Assembly (NCBI GenBank): GCA_003555335.1
Contig: PWHD01000072.1
Span: forward strand, 1-64,000
DNA from: Mollicutes bacterium
GTDB lineage: Bacteria; Bacillota_I; Bacilli_A; Izemoplasmatales; Izemoplasmataceae
Length of the DNA stretch: 64,000 nucleotides
Reading direction: 5' to 3'
Part shown: positions 10,273 through 17,976 of the stretch, one piece after another
How the letters are laid out: each line of letters begins with the position of its first letter
Numbering within the stretch: position 1 is the first letter of the stretch
Translations under genes and position numbers: made by a program
Notes under the pieces: generated by a model
The model's database searches: none
What the model was told of the DNA's origin: nothing
What the model saw: the letters and a program-made list of their open reading frames with translations, nothing else

Positions 10273-10893
10273 TTATTCGCTTACCTTGACCATGGCAGGT
10301 CTCAGTAGTCTGTCTTTGTAGAGGTATCCTTTCTGGAACACCTCGGTGACGGTATTTGTTGCGACATTCTCTTTCGGTTCTTTCATGACCGCCTGGTGGT
10401 AATTGGGGTCGAATGGTTCATCGAGCGGGTCGATTTCCGTGACGCCTTCATCCTTGAGGATGTTCATCAGGTCGCGGCGGATAATCTCGAAGCCCTTGAG
10501 CGCACTTTGTATCTTTTCGTTGTCGCGCTCTTTTTGAAGCGCCAGGTCGAATGCGTCCAGTACCGGCATCAAGGCTTTTGCGAACTCCGCATTGGCGTAT
10601 TTGCGTTCCTTGATTTTCTCGTCGGTCATCCGGCGCTTGAAGTTCTGGAGTTCCGCATGGTTTCTCAGGAGTTGTTCCTTGTGTTGCTCTAGTTCTTCTT
10701 TGAGGGTGGTGACTTCCGCCTTGAGCGCGTCGATCTCCTTGTCTTTCGCATCCGTTTCCTTTTGTTGCTTCCTGCTTTTCTTGGGTTCTTTCTTCTTTGC
10801 TTCTTCTTCTGCGAAGATTTCCTCTTTCGCAGGGTCTTGTCTTAGTTCCTCTTGTTGTTCCTGTGGTTTTTCCTCGCGTTTCGTCTCGTTCAT
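10273..10893 (-). CDS. grpE: Nucleotide exchange factor GrpE
   Basis: Exchanges ADP on DnaK. 206 residues. A long charged N-terminal coiled coil (rich in K, E, Q up to about residue 100) is followed by the compact beta domain with the GVTEIDPLDEPFDPNYHQAV signature. Lies between hrcA and dnaK, 11 bases after the hrcA stop. Confidence 0.96.
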   Translation of the reverse strand: MNETKREEKPQEQQEELRQDPAKEEIFAEEEAKKKEPKKSRKQQKETDAKDKEIDALKAEVTTLKEELEQHKEQLLRNHAELQNFKRRMTDEKIKERKYANAEFAKALMPVLDAFDLALQKERDNEKIQSALKGFEIIRRDLMNILKDEGVTEIDPLDEPFDPNYHQAVMKEPKENVATNTVTEVFQKGYLYKDRLLRPAMVKVSE

Positions 10894-10904
10894 GCGAAGC
10901 CTCC

Positions 10905-11906
10905 TTAAAGCTTGGATAGATGTGACGCAAGATATTGCAGCAACGGAATGACCTTGCGGTATTCCATACGTTTGGGACCGACGACGGCGATGGTGCCCTG
11001 TTCGCCTTCTTCGACCTCGTAGGGAACCATGATGACGCTGCAGTCCTCCATGGCGTGGATCCGGTTCTCTTTGCCGATACGCACGGTGAGTCCGTTGGTA
11101 TCGCTGTGTTCGATGAGCTTCAGAATGTCATTCTTCTCGAAGAAATTCATCAGTTCCCGCACCCTGTCAAGGTCCTTGAATTCCGGCTGATAGAGCATCT
11201 TGCTCTGGCCGGAGAGATAGAACCTGCTCTGAGTGAAGCGGGTGAAGGCATCGAGAAAGGCATCGAGGATCTGCTGGTTGTAGGTGAGCAGCTCCTTGAT
11301 TTTCCTGTGGTTGATGTCATACTGGAGCTTGTTGGAGACCTGGGCGATGGGAACATCGTAGAGGATGTCGTTCAGAATCCTGATCACCGATGCGAGCTCA
11401 TCGCTGTCGGTGCCGCTTGGAAGCGTGATGTTCCTGCTTTCGACATGACCGTGGTTGGTCACCACGAGCAAGACACTGACGTTTTCATAAAGCGGAATCA
11501 GTTCGATTTTCTTCACCCTCGCGTGGGTCGCGCCGGGTCCTAGGGCGATCGAGGTGTAGTTGGTGAGCTGGCTTAAGAGCTTGATGGCACGTTCGATGGT
11601 CTCTTCCCTCGCCATCGGCGTGTTGAAGAGCTCATCGATCACAGTCATGTCGATCGCGGTCTCGGTGCCTTCTTGCATCAGCGTATCGACATAATAGTGA
11701 TAACCCTTTTCGCTCGGCACGCGGCCGCTTGAAGTGTGGGTCTTTTCCAAAAAGCCCGCCTCTTCGAGGTCGGCCATGTCGTTTCTTATCGTCGCCGGCG
11801 AATAATCGAGGTGTCTTGACAGGGACCTCGACCCCACCGGTTCGGCTGTCTTGACAAAAATCTCCACAATCAGTCTGAGGACGGTCTTTTGTCTTTCAGT
11901 AAGCAT
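10905..11906 (-). CDS. hrcA: Heat-inducible transcription repressor HrcA
   Basis: Represses class I heat-shock genes by binding CIRCE; activity depends on GroEL. 333 residues. N-terminal winged helix with LTERQKTVLRLIVEIFVKTAEPVGSRSLSR and SPATIRNDMADLEEAGFL, then the GAF-like dimerisation domain. The ATG at 11904-11906 follows GAGGTGA. The frame is open for 76 more codons upstream, but that covers the promoter and operators. First gene of the operon, so it autoregulates through the two CIRCE copies described separately. Confidence 0.96.
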   Translation of the reverse strand: MLTERQKTVLRLIVEIFVKTAEPVGSRSLSRHLDYSPATIRNDMADLEEAGFLEKTHTSSGRVPSEKGYHYYVDTLMQEGTETAIDMTVIDELFNTPMAREETIERAIKLLSQLTNYTSIALGPGATHARVKKIELIPLYENVSVLLVVTNHGHVESRNITLPSGTDSDELASVIRILNDILYDVPIAQVSNKLQYDINHRKIKELLTYNQQILDAFLDAFTRFTQSRFYLSGQSKMLYQPEFKDLDRVRELMNFFEKNDILKLIEHSDTNGLTVRIGKENRIHAMEDCSVIMVPYEVEEGEQGTIAVVGPKRMEYRKVIPLLQYLASHLSKL

Positions 11907-11918
11907 CGTCTCACCTCT

Positions 11919-11945
11919 TTGGCACTCGCTTTTTGCGATTGCTAA
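11919..11945 (-). promoter_or_regulatory. CIRCE operator, start-site-proximal copy
   Basis: Minus strand TTAGCAATC-N9-GAGTGCCAA. Two of the 18 arm positions differ from the consensus TTAGCACTC-N9-GAGTGCTAA. It covers the expected transcription start and lies just before the hrcA ribosome binding site, so it is also in the 5' leader. Confidence 0.9.
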
Positions 11946-11949
11946 AGAT

Positions 11950-11978
11950 ATTATAAATGATACTGATAGCACTGTCAA
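11950..11978 (-). promoter_or_regulatory. Consensus sigma-A promoter of the hrcA operon
   Basis: Minus strand TTGACA (11973-11978), exactly 17 bases, TATAAT (11950-11955): a perfect consensus. The -35 box overlaps the distal CIRCE and the start point falls in the proximal CIRCE. Confidence 0.93.
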
Positions 11979-11992
11979 GGAATGAGTGCTAA
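11966..11992 (-). promoter_or_regulatory. CIRCE operator, -35-overlapping copy
   Basis: Minus strand TTAGCACTC-N9-CAGTGCTAT; the first arm is perfect and the second differs at two positions. Its centre is 47 bases from that of the proximal copy. Confidence 0.88.
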
Positions 11993-12002
11993 AGAATTGG
12001 AA

Positions 12003-12028
12003 TAAAAAAAAACCGCTTGGAAAAGCGG
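12003..12028 (-). terminator. Terminator of the glk / metallo-hydrolase unit
   Basis: CCGCTT / AAGCGG stem with a 4-base loop and nine T on the minus strand, directly after the TAG stop of the metallo-hydrolase gene. Confidence 0.85.
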
Positions 12029-12640
12029 CTAGAGATAAGGGTTCTGCGCCATCTCGTTGGCGAGGGTGGTGAAGTGGCCGTGACCCGGTTGCACGACCGT
12101 ATTGGGTGAAAAGAGCGAGAACAGGCGCTGACACGAGCCAATGAGCGCCTCATGATCGCCGGTGGGCAGATCGGTGCGGCCGATGGTCTCTCTGAACAGG
12201 AGGTCGCCGGTGAAGAGCTGGTTCTCGTAATGGAAGGTGAGCCCGCCCCGGGTGTGACCGGGCGTGTGATAGACACGGATGGTCTTTTCACCGAGCGTGA
12301 AGGTGTCGCCTTCCTTGATCGAGCGGACCGCGTGCTTCTCTCTGACCTTGAACGGCTTTTCCATCTGTGCGCTCAGATTCAGATTCGGGTCGAAAAGGAA
12401 GTCGCGTTCCTTCTTGTGGATGTGAATGGGCGCATCATATTTAGACAGAAGGTCGTTCAGCCCGCTGATGTGGTCGTAATGACCGTGGGTCAGAAGCACG
12501 CCCTTCAGATGAAGGTCGTTCATCTCGATGAACGACCGCATGGCCGGATAGTTCGACCCGGGGTCGATGATGTAGGCGTCCTTGCCTTCATAAAGGATGT
12601 AGGTGTTTTCGGAAAAATCATTGTGAATCGCTTTAAACAT
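12029..12640 (-). CDS. Metallo-beta-lactamase-fold hydrolase (glyoxalase II-like)
   Basis: Zinc hydrolase of the MBL fold, small glyoxalase II-like class (YqgX/YcbL type). 203 residues. The HxHxDH motif is THGHYDHISG, giving H52, H54, D56 and H57; further ligands are the His in YHTPGHTRGG, the Asp in LFTGDLLF and the His in PGHGH. The true substrate is unknown; a thioester such as S-lactoylglutathione-like or bacillithiol thioester is possible but the sequence does not decide. It overlaps the end of glk by eight bases, as yqgX lies beside glcK in several Bacillota. Confidence 0.88.
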   Translation of the reverse strand: MFKAIHNDFSENTYILYEGKDAYIIDPGSNYPAMRSFIEMNDLHLKGVLLTHGHYDHISGLNDLLSKYDAPIHIHKKERDFLFDPNLNLSAQMEKPFKVREKHAVRSIKEGDTFTLGEKTIRVYHTPGHTRGGLTFHYENQLFTGDLLFRETIGRTDLPTGDHEALIGSCQRLFSLFSPNTVVQPGHGHFTTLANEMAQNPYL

Positions 12641-13550
12641 TGCGTCTCACGACTTCCATCGCACCATAGATGCCGGCGTCGTTGCCGAGTTTGGCGCCCT
12701 TGATGGTGGTCATCTTCACCGGTGTGAAGGCGACATCGCGGTAATAGGTGCGGATTTTCTCGAAGAAAAACGCACCGGCCTTGGCGACACCGCCGCCAAG
12801 CAGGATTTCTTCCAGGTCGACAAGCGCATTCAGATGGGCGAAGGCCCGCGCAAGCTGATAAGCCGCCTCGTTGACCACCGACAGCGCGACAGGGTCGCCC
12901 GCTTCGGCGGCTTCCATGACGTCTTTCGCCGTCAGATTCTTCGTGTCGACATCGCTTTTCTCACCGGCTTCGATTCTTTTGAGCGTATGGCGAACGAGGC
13001 CGGTCGCACTCGCGATGGTCTCAAGGCATCCCGAAAGACCGCAGTTGCATGCGAGGCCGTCCTCGGTCATCTTGAGATGGCCAATCTCACCGCCCGATCC
13101 TTTGGATCCGCGGACGATTTTCCCGTCGATGATGATACCGCCACCGATACCGGTGCCGAGCGTGACCAGGGCCATGTGCCTGATGGTCGCATCCATCTGC
13201 CCGAATTCTCCGAGCGCGGCGATGTTGGCGTCGTTCTCGACGAAGATGGGGACATCGCTTTCAAGTCGCTTGCGTAGTTCTTTTTCGACCGGCATGTCCT
13301 TCCAGCCGAGATTGACGGCGTAGATGACGTTGTTGAGACCGGTGCCGGGCACGCCGATGCCGATGCCAAGGAGCGAACCGGGGTCAAGGGATTTGTCTTT
13401 CATCTCCCTGATGATGTCATCGAAGACCTTCGTACCGTCACCGGATAGGTCCGTGTCGAAAAACCACTGCACCAACAAGGTCCCCTCCGCATCGAAAATG
13501 GCGCTTTTGACCGTGGTACCGCCGATATCAAGCGCTAAAATCTTCTTCAT
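12633..13550 (-). CDS. glk: ROK family glucokinase
   Basis: Phosphorylates glucose to glucose-6-phosphate with ATP, first step of glycolysis for non-PTS glucose. 305 residues. Phosphate-1 motif LDIGGTTVKSA near residue 7; substrate motif EIGH (155-158); the ROK zinc motif is H158 with C168, C170 and C175 (CNCGLSGC). The N-terminal sequence and motifs suit ROK glucokinases of Bacillota rather than NagC-type repressors, as no helix-turn-helix domain is present. Ribosome binding site GGAGGG. It follows the rpmG terminator, so its own promoter is not clear. Confidence 0.9.
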   Translation of the reverse strand: MKKILALDIGGTTVKSAIFDAEGTLLVQWFFDTDLSGDGTKVFDDIIREMKDKSLDPGSLLGIGIGVPGTGLNNVIYAVNLGWKDMPVEKELRKRLESDVPIFVENDANIAALGEFGQMDATIRHMALVTLGTGIGGGIIIDGKIVRGSKGSGGEIGHLKMTEDGLACNCGLSGCLETIASATGLVRHTLKRIEAGEKSDVDTKNLTAKDVMEAAEAGDPVALSVVNEAAYQLARAFAHLNALVDLEEILLGGGVAKAGAFFFEKIRTYYRDVAFTPVKMTTIKGAKLGNDAGIYGAMEVVRRNV

Positions 13551-13565
13551 GAGAATCCCTCCAAT

Positions 13566-13598
13566 TTTAAAAAAACTTCTTTCTGAAAGAAGTTTTTA
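13566..13598 (-). terminator. Terminator of rpmG
   Basis: AAAAACTTCTTTC / GAAAGAAGTTTTT inverted repeat with T-run on the minus strand. The distal arm overlaps the rpmG stop codon. Glk follows 16 bases later, so some read-through may feed glk. Confidence 0.82.
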
Positions 13599-13745
13599 TT
13601 TTTTCTCTTTGTGCATGGTGTGCTTGTCGCATTTCGGGCAGTACTTCTTCACTTCCATACGACCGGGTTGATTCTGCTTGTTCTTCGTCATGATGTAATT
13701 TTCCTCTTTACATTCTTCACAACGCAAGGTGAATTGTACACGCAT
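13596..13745 (-). CDS. rpmG: 50S ribosomal protein L33
   Basis: Large-subunit ribosomal protein. 49 residues, reading [18 protein letters not shown] and ending [14 protein letters not shown]. Both CxxC pairs (CEEC and CPKC) are kept, so this is the zinc-binding form. Ribosome binding site GGAGG, seven bases before the ATG at 13743-13745. Own promoter and terminator; divergent from ispG. In a genome with more than one L33 gene, a zinc-free form may exist elsewhere. Confidence 0.96.
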   Translation of the reverse strand: MRVQFTLRCEECKEENYIMTKNKQNQPGRMEVKKYCPKCDKHTMHKEKK

Positions 13746-13774
13746 ACTCTTGCCTCCTTAACTAACTCGACAAT

Positions 13775-13803
13775 ATCTTATCACTGTTAGACGTAAAAAT
13801 CAA
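13775..13803 (-). promoter_or_regulatory. Sigma-A-type promoter of rpmG
   Basis: Minus strand TTGATT (13798-13803), 17-base spacer, TAAGAT (13775-13780). Confidence 0.7.
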
Positions 13804-13835
13804 GATAAACCCGTGCAAAACGCGCGATAATTTAT

Positions 13836-13841
13836 TATAAT
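13836..13841 (+). promoter_or_regulatory. Possible -10 box for ispG
   Basis: TATAAT with a weak GTGCAA 17 bases upstream. It is so close to the ribosome binding site GAGGGTG (13845-13851) that the message would have almost no leader, so this call is uncertain. Confidence 0.3.
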
Positions 13842-13854
13842 GATGAGGGTGATA

Positions 13855-14916
13855 ATGATGAAAACAAGAAGCGAGACAAGAAAAATCATGGTCGGCGACG
13901 TGCAGATCGGCCAGCAGGACAAAGTCGTCATCCAGACCATGATCAAAGCCCGCGCCAAAGACATAGAAGCCGCCCGCACCGAAATCAACGCCTGTGCCAC
14001 CGAAGGCGCCGAGATCGTGCGTGTGGCCGTTTTGGATATGGAAGACGCGAAGGCGCTTAAGACACTGAAAGAAGAAACACGCGTCCCGCTTGTGGCGGAT
14101 ATTCATTTCGATTACCGCCTCGCGCTCGCCGCGATGGATGCGGGCGCCGACAAGATAAGGATCAACCCCGGCAACATCGGCAACAAGGAACACGTCAAAG
14201 CCATCGTCGAGACGGCGAAACTGAAAGGGATTCCGATCAGAATCGGCATCAACGCCGGCAGTCTCGAAAAGGATATCGAAGCGACACACGGTCGCAGCGC
14301 GACCGCGATGCTTGAAAGCGCGAAGCGCAATGTGGCGCTTGTCGAATCGTTCGGTTTCACCGACATCGCCCTGTCGCTGAAAGCCTCCGAGGTCCCCATG
14401 ACCATCGACGCCTACCTGCTCGCTTCCGAGCATTTCGATTATCCGCTCCACCTGGGCATCACCGAGGCCGGGCCCGTTTATCAGGGCACCATCGCCTCGG
14501 GCGCGGGCCTCGGCGCCCTCCTCCACAGAGGCATCGGCGACACCATCCGCATCTCCCTAAGCGGGCCGAGACACGAGGAACTCAGAGCTTGCAAGACGCT
14601 ACTCGCTCAGTTCGGGCTTTACAAGAAGGCCCGTCTCATCAGTTGCCCGACCTGTGGACGGCTCAGCTATGACATGCAGACGCTTGTCGACAAGGTGGAG
14701 GCCTATCTCGAAGCCCATCCGAGCGATCTCAAGATCGCAATCATGGGATGCGCGGTCAACGGACCGGGCGAAGCGAGGGACGCCGACATCGGCGTGGCCG
14801 GCGGCAAAAAGGAAGGGCTTCTTTTCATCCGCGGAAAGATCGTTGAAAAGGTGCCCCAAAAAGACCTTTACGAGACATTGATAAAGACCATCGAGGCCTA
14901 CGGGAAAGGCCGCTGA
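13855..14916 (+). CDS. ispG: 4-hydroxy-3-methylbut-2-enyl diphosphate synthase IspG
   Basis: Iron-sulfur enzyme of the MEP (non-mevalonate) isoprenoid pathway: MEcPP to HMBPP. About 353 residues. TIM-barrel N-terminal domain (KVVIQTMIKARAKDIEA, VPLVADIHFDYRLAL, DKIRINPGNIG) and a C-terminal 4Fe-4S domain with SCPTCGRLSYD and GCAVNGPGEARDADIG. Several ATGs lie in frame (13840, 13843, 13855, 13858); 13855 or 13858 best fits the GAGGGTG ribosome binding site. Single gene, divergent from rpmG. It shows that this organism makes isoprenoids by the MEP route. Confidence 0.95.
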   Translation: MMKTRSETRKIMVGDVQIGQQDKVVIQTMIKARAKDIEAARTEINACATEGAEIVRVAVLDMEDAKALKTLKEETRVPLVADIHFDYRLALAAMDAGADKIRINPGNIGNKEHVKAIVETAKLKGIPIRIGINAGSLEKDIEATHGRSATAMLESAKRNVALVESFGFTDIALSLKASEVPMTIDAYLLASEHFDYPLHLGITEAGPVYQGTIASGAGLGALLHRGIGDTIRISLSGPRHEELRACKTLLAQFGLYKKARLISCPTCGRLSYDMQTLVDKVEAYLEAHPSDLKIAIMGCAVNGPGEARDADIGVAGGKKEGLLFIRGKIVEKVPQKDLYETLIKTIEAYGKGR

Positions 14917-14940
14917 GACGCGTCTTTTTCATCACACAAT

Positions 14941-14966
14941 AAAAAAACCGCCCAGGGCGGTTTTTT
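14941..14966. terminator. Bidirectional terminator between ispG and the pilus genes
   Basis: AAAAAACCGCCC / GGGCGGTTTTTT, nearly a perfect palindrome with flanking A and T runs; can serve ispG and the end of the convergent pilM-N-O unit. Confidence 0.92.
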
Positions 14967-15534
14967 ATGTGTTGTAGAAGGTGATGAAGTTCATGACGAC
15001 CCGGATGGCCACGCCTTCGGTTTCGGAAACCTCGTAGCGCACACTCTGCAGAAGGAAAATCTGGTCGGTGCCGTAGAGTCTTTCGACGAAGGGTGCGATC
15101 TCATCCAAGTCCGTGGTGTTGAAACGGACTTCGACGCGGCTCGTGTGGAAGGTGCTTGAAAGGCCGCTGAAGCGCGAGGCGCTCGGAAAGCTGACATCGT
15201 CATGGACGTTGACGACGAGGTTCCTCGCCGCGGTCTCGTGAATGCCTTCCAATTCCAACTGGGCATGCACGAAGTTGAGCAGGATGGCGCGCGAATAGTG
15301 AGAAGGGACGTAGCGCGAAAGTGTGGAGGCGCTCGGCAGATTCTCATCGCGATACTCGTTGACGAGGCTGATGCGTCCCATGATTTCGGCTTCAAGCGCC
15401 TGGTTTTCCGTTTCGATGGTCTCGATTCTTTCATCCATCGTGCCGAGTGCCATGAAGCGGCCGATGACGATTCCGGTCATCAGGAGGACGATCACACCGA
15501 TGAAGATGATGTCGTTGGCTTTTTTTGATAACAT
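14965..15534 (-). CDS. pilO: Type IV pilus inner-membrane protein, PilO-like
   Basis: Likely PilO, which pairs with PilN to form the periplasm-facing alignment part of the type IV pilus machine. 189 residues. One N-terminal membrane helix (about 9-30, IIFIGVIVLLMTGIVIG), a coiled coil (about 33-60, ERIETIETENQALEAEIM) and a compact ferredoxin-like C-terminal domain. Sequence identity to known PilO is low, so the call rests on architecture and on its place directly after PilN and PilM. It starts one base into the pilN stop. Confidence 0.72.
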   Translation of the reverse strand: MLSKKANDIIFIGVIVLLMTGIVIGRFMALGTMDERIETIETENQALEAEIMGRISLVNEYRDENLPSASTLSRYVPSHYSRAILLNFVHAQLELEGIHETAARNLVVNVHDDVSFPSASRFSGLSSTFHTSRVEVRFNTTDLDEIAPFVERLYGTDQIFLLQSVRYEVSETEGVAIRVVMNFITFYNT

Positions 15535-16082
15535 CAGATATGCACCTCCAGGGTGTAGAGTCCGCTATCGTCATAAGTCGAATTTTTAACGAACGGCAGT
15601 TCCAGGAACTCGATGTTGACGTTCTCATAGGAGAGGTTTCGGGTCAGCTCCACCCGCAGGGTGATGGTGTTGGCGGAGATATCGACGTTGAGGGACTTGA
15701 TGGACGCGCCGGATTCGACGCGGTGAATCGCGGCGAGAAGATCGTCTCTGTATTCCATGACCTCGAGCTGATGCTCGAGGGCGGTATCGATGTTCTCCAT
15801 CAGGGTGATGCGGTCCTCGTCGATCCGGTAGACCGCGATCTGTTCATCGATCAAGTCGCGCTGGATCTGCAGGTCGTTGTTGCGGTTGAGGGCGTCATCG
15901 AGCATTTCTTGCCGGCCGCTTAAAGGCCAGTAGATGAGCAACCACGTGGCCGCGACCGCAATCAGGACAATCAGGATGATGTTGACGTTGAACTGCCTCG
16001 GTCGTCGCATATGGGGCAGAAGGTCGACATAGATGAAATCGCTTTGTTCGCTTTCTTTACCGGTGAACCGTCGGTTTGCCAT
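15534..16082 (-). CDS. pilN: Type IV pilus assembly protein, PilN-like
   Basis: Likely PilN, linking cytoplasmic PilM to PilO in the inner membrane. 182 residues. The short cytoplasmic N-terminus has VDLLP (about 19-23), matching the conserved INLLP peptide by which PilN binds PilM. A membrane helix (about 35-53) and coiled coil (about 58-90) follow, then a small alpha/beta domain. It begins directly after the pilM stop. Confidence 0.78.
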   Translation of the reverse strand: MANRRFTGKESEQSDFIYVDLLPHMRRPRQFNVNIILIVLIAVAATWLLIYWPLSGRQEMLDDALNRNNDLQIQRDLIDEQIAVYRIDEDRITLMENIDTALEHQLEVMEYRDDLLAAIHRVESGASIKSLNVDISANTITLRVELTRNLSYENVNIEFLELPFVKNSTYDDSGLYTLEVHI

Positions 16083-17027
16083 CTAGAACGCACCTCCTTG
16101 TTTGATCAAGGACGCCGCCAGCGGGATGTAACAGTCCCTGTCGATCAGGGTGTCGACGATCTTGCTGACGTTTTTCATGTCGAAGACTTCGGTGTTGAAA
16201 ATCGAAGCTTCTTCGACGAAGAATTCGTTCATCGCTTCATCGGGGTATTTCGTGGTCATGTTGAAAAGGACCACGCGTCTGATTTCCTTTTCACCGCCGT
16301 GAAGATTGTATTTGTAGTAGTTCGCGATCTTCGAGATTTCAGAATCGATGAGCTCCAGATAGCGCTCATCCTCGAGCACTTTCGACTGCACGTTCTGCAC
16401 AAGCGAGAAAATCGGGATTTCCTCGTCGAAGACATAGATGGAGTAGGTCGTATCGAAGACGGCGACGAACATGATGTCGGTCTCGAACTTGATGCTCGGA
16501 TCCTCGTGTTTTCGGAAGTAATAAAGCCGGTGCATCGCAAGCGGCGGGATGTCGGTCCTGATCACCTGCAGGTTCATGTTGTAAAAAAGCGAGACATATT
16601 CCTTCAGGTCCTTGATCGGCGCATAGAACATGATGACCTCGTAGTGGTCCTCGCTTTTGGACAAGACGACATAATCCATCTTCATGTCCTCGAAGGGCAC
16701 CATGATCATCTTCTGCATCTGCTGCTTGATGTAATCGCCGATTTCGTTCGGTTTGTAGATGATCGGCACTTCGATCTTTCTGAAGGTGAAAAGCTCCTCA
16801 TGGACGACAAGCGACACCTTTCTGGCTTTGATCTTGAAGAGCTTGAAGGTGTCCTTCAGAATCTTCATGAGCTTTTCGTCTCTGTAGATGACCCCGTTTT
16901 CAATGATGCCGGGTTCGAGTTCCACAGAACTGTATTTCAGTTTCTTCATCTGATAACCGTCCGGTTTCTCGATGAAAGAAACCTCCCGGTCCGTGAAAAA
17001 GATATTCAGCGTCGAACGGTTGAACAT
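16083..17027 (-). CDS. pilM: Type IV pilus assembly protein, PilM-like
   Basis: Actin-like cytoplasmic pilus protein that binds PilN and the assembly ATPase platform. 314 residues with no membrane segment. The opening FNRSTLNIFFTDREVSFIE resembles the phosphate-1 strand of the actin fold, and a second beta-hairpin strand (DIMFVAVFDTTYSIYVFDEEIPIF) falls mid-protein as in PilM. The family is divergent here; the PilM-N-O order strongly supports the call. Ribosome binding site GGAGGGG. Confidence 0.75.
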   Translation of the reverse strand: MFNRSTLNIFFTDREVSFIEKPDGYQMKKLKYSSVELEPGIIENGVIYRDEKLMKILKDTFKLFKIKARKVSLVVHEELFTFRKIEVPIIYKPNEIGDYIKQQMQKMIMVPFEDMKMDYVVLSKSEDHYEVIMFYAPIKDLKEYVSLFYNMNLQVIRTDIPPLAMHRLYYFRKHEDPSIKFETDIMFVAVFDTTYSIYVFDEEIPIFSLVQNVQSKVLEDERYLELIDSEISKIANYYKYNLHGGEKEIRRVVLFNMTTKYPDEAMNEFFVEEASIFNTEVFDMKNVSKIVDTLIDRDCYIPLAASLIKQGGAF

Positions 17028-17040
17028 TGAAACACCCCTC

Positions 17041-17796
17041 CTAAAGTAAGAATCCCAGATACCAGTCCAATATGGTCGGTCCGAAGAAATAAGCGAGCAC
17101 GCTGCCGGCGAAGATGAACGGCACGAACGGTATCGGATTCATGTCTTTCAAAAACACCCTGCCTGTGATCAAGGCGATAAGCGCCGCAAAGAATAAAGAC
17201 AGAAACACAAGCTGAATCTCCAGGAAAATCCCGATCAGGAAATAGAGTTTGATATCCCCGCCACCGAGCGCGTCCTGTTTGAAACGTTTCTGCCCGTACC
17301 AAGCCAGCAGATACATGAAACCGAAGCCCGCGAATCCGCCAAGAAGCGCGAGGTGCCACTCGGTCATCGGGAAAAAGATCCTGAGAATCAAGATCACCGG
17401 TAAAAACACCAGCAACACCTTGTCGGGCACGATCTGGTCCTTGACATCACTCGCGGTGACCGCGAGCATTAGACAGAAAAACACAAGCGTTATTATATAT
17501 TCTACCACATTGTCATAAAGATACAAATAGGTGACCGCGAACAAAACCCCGCCGATAAACTCGACAAGGGGATAATACGCACTGATTTTCACGTTGCAGT
17601 ACTTGCACTTGCCACCAAGCAAAAAATACCCGATGACAGGAATAAGCCCGTACCACGGCACCACAAACTCACAGCGGTCGCAGTAACTTCGGCCCCCGAT
17701 CGATGCCCCTTCACTCAGTCTCATCCCCACAAGCGTGAAAAAAGACGCAAGGATGCTCCCTATCAAAAACATATAAAAAGCAATCATGAGTTCCAT
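17041..17796 (-). CDS. pilD: Prepilin peptidase (leader peptidase / N-methyltransferase)
   Basis: Polytopic aspartic protease that cuts prepilin leaders after Gly and methylates the new N-terminus. About 251 residues with seven or eight membrane segments. The cytoplasmic zinc site is C39-x2-C42 and C64-x2-C67. Catalytic aspartates: D117 in ASDVKDQIVPD and the one in GGGDIKLY (GxGD type). I choose the ATG at 17794-17796; a TTG four codons upstream is in frame. It lies after the major pilin terminator and directly before pilM. Confidence 0.93.
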   Translation of the reverse strand: MELMIAFYMFLIGSILASFFTLVGMRLSEGASIGGRSYCDRCEFVVPWYGLIPVIGYFLLGGKCKYCNVKISAYYPLVEFIGGVLFAVTYLYLYDNVVEYIITLVFFCLMLAVTASDVKDQIVPDKVLLVFLPVILILRIFFPMTEWHLALLGGFAGFGFMYLLAWYGQKRFKQDALGGGDIKLYFLIGIFLEIQLVFLSLFFAALIALITGRVFLKDMNPIPFVPFIFAGSVLAYFFGPTILDWYLGFLL

Positions 17797-17813
17797 ATCA
17801 TCACCCAATGTCC

Positions 17814-17819
17814 ATTATA
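17814..17819 (-). promoter_or_regulatory. Possible -10 box for pilD-pilM-pilN-pilO
   Basis: Minus strand TATAAT downstream of the pilin terminator; the region 17 bases upstream (TGGATT) is a poor -35. A promoter is expected here because the pilin gene is terminated just before. Confidence 0.35.
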
Positions 17820-17867
17820 AGGTGCAACACAAGAAAAATCCATAAAGAAAAACAAAACCCCTCGGAA

Positions 17868-17911
17868 ACAAAAAAAAAGCACCGTCCATATAAGTTGCGA
17901 TGGAAGATGCT
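17868..17911 (-). terminator. Terminator of the major pilin gene
   Basis: Imperfect 12-base stem (17878-17889 with 17900-17911, one mismatch and one G-T pair) and a run of nine or ten T on the minus strand. Confidence 0.78.
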
Positions 17912-17976
17912 GTGTTTAAACTGATTGGATTAACAAGATACGTTGTTACGCAGTGGCTTGTTTGCCTGGGCATAAG

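Noticed and set aside
11907..12134. N-terminal extension of hrcA in an open frame
   Set aside because: It would cover the promoter, both CIRCE sites and a terminator; the HrcA family starts at the MLTERQK position with a good ribosome binding site.
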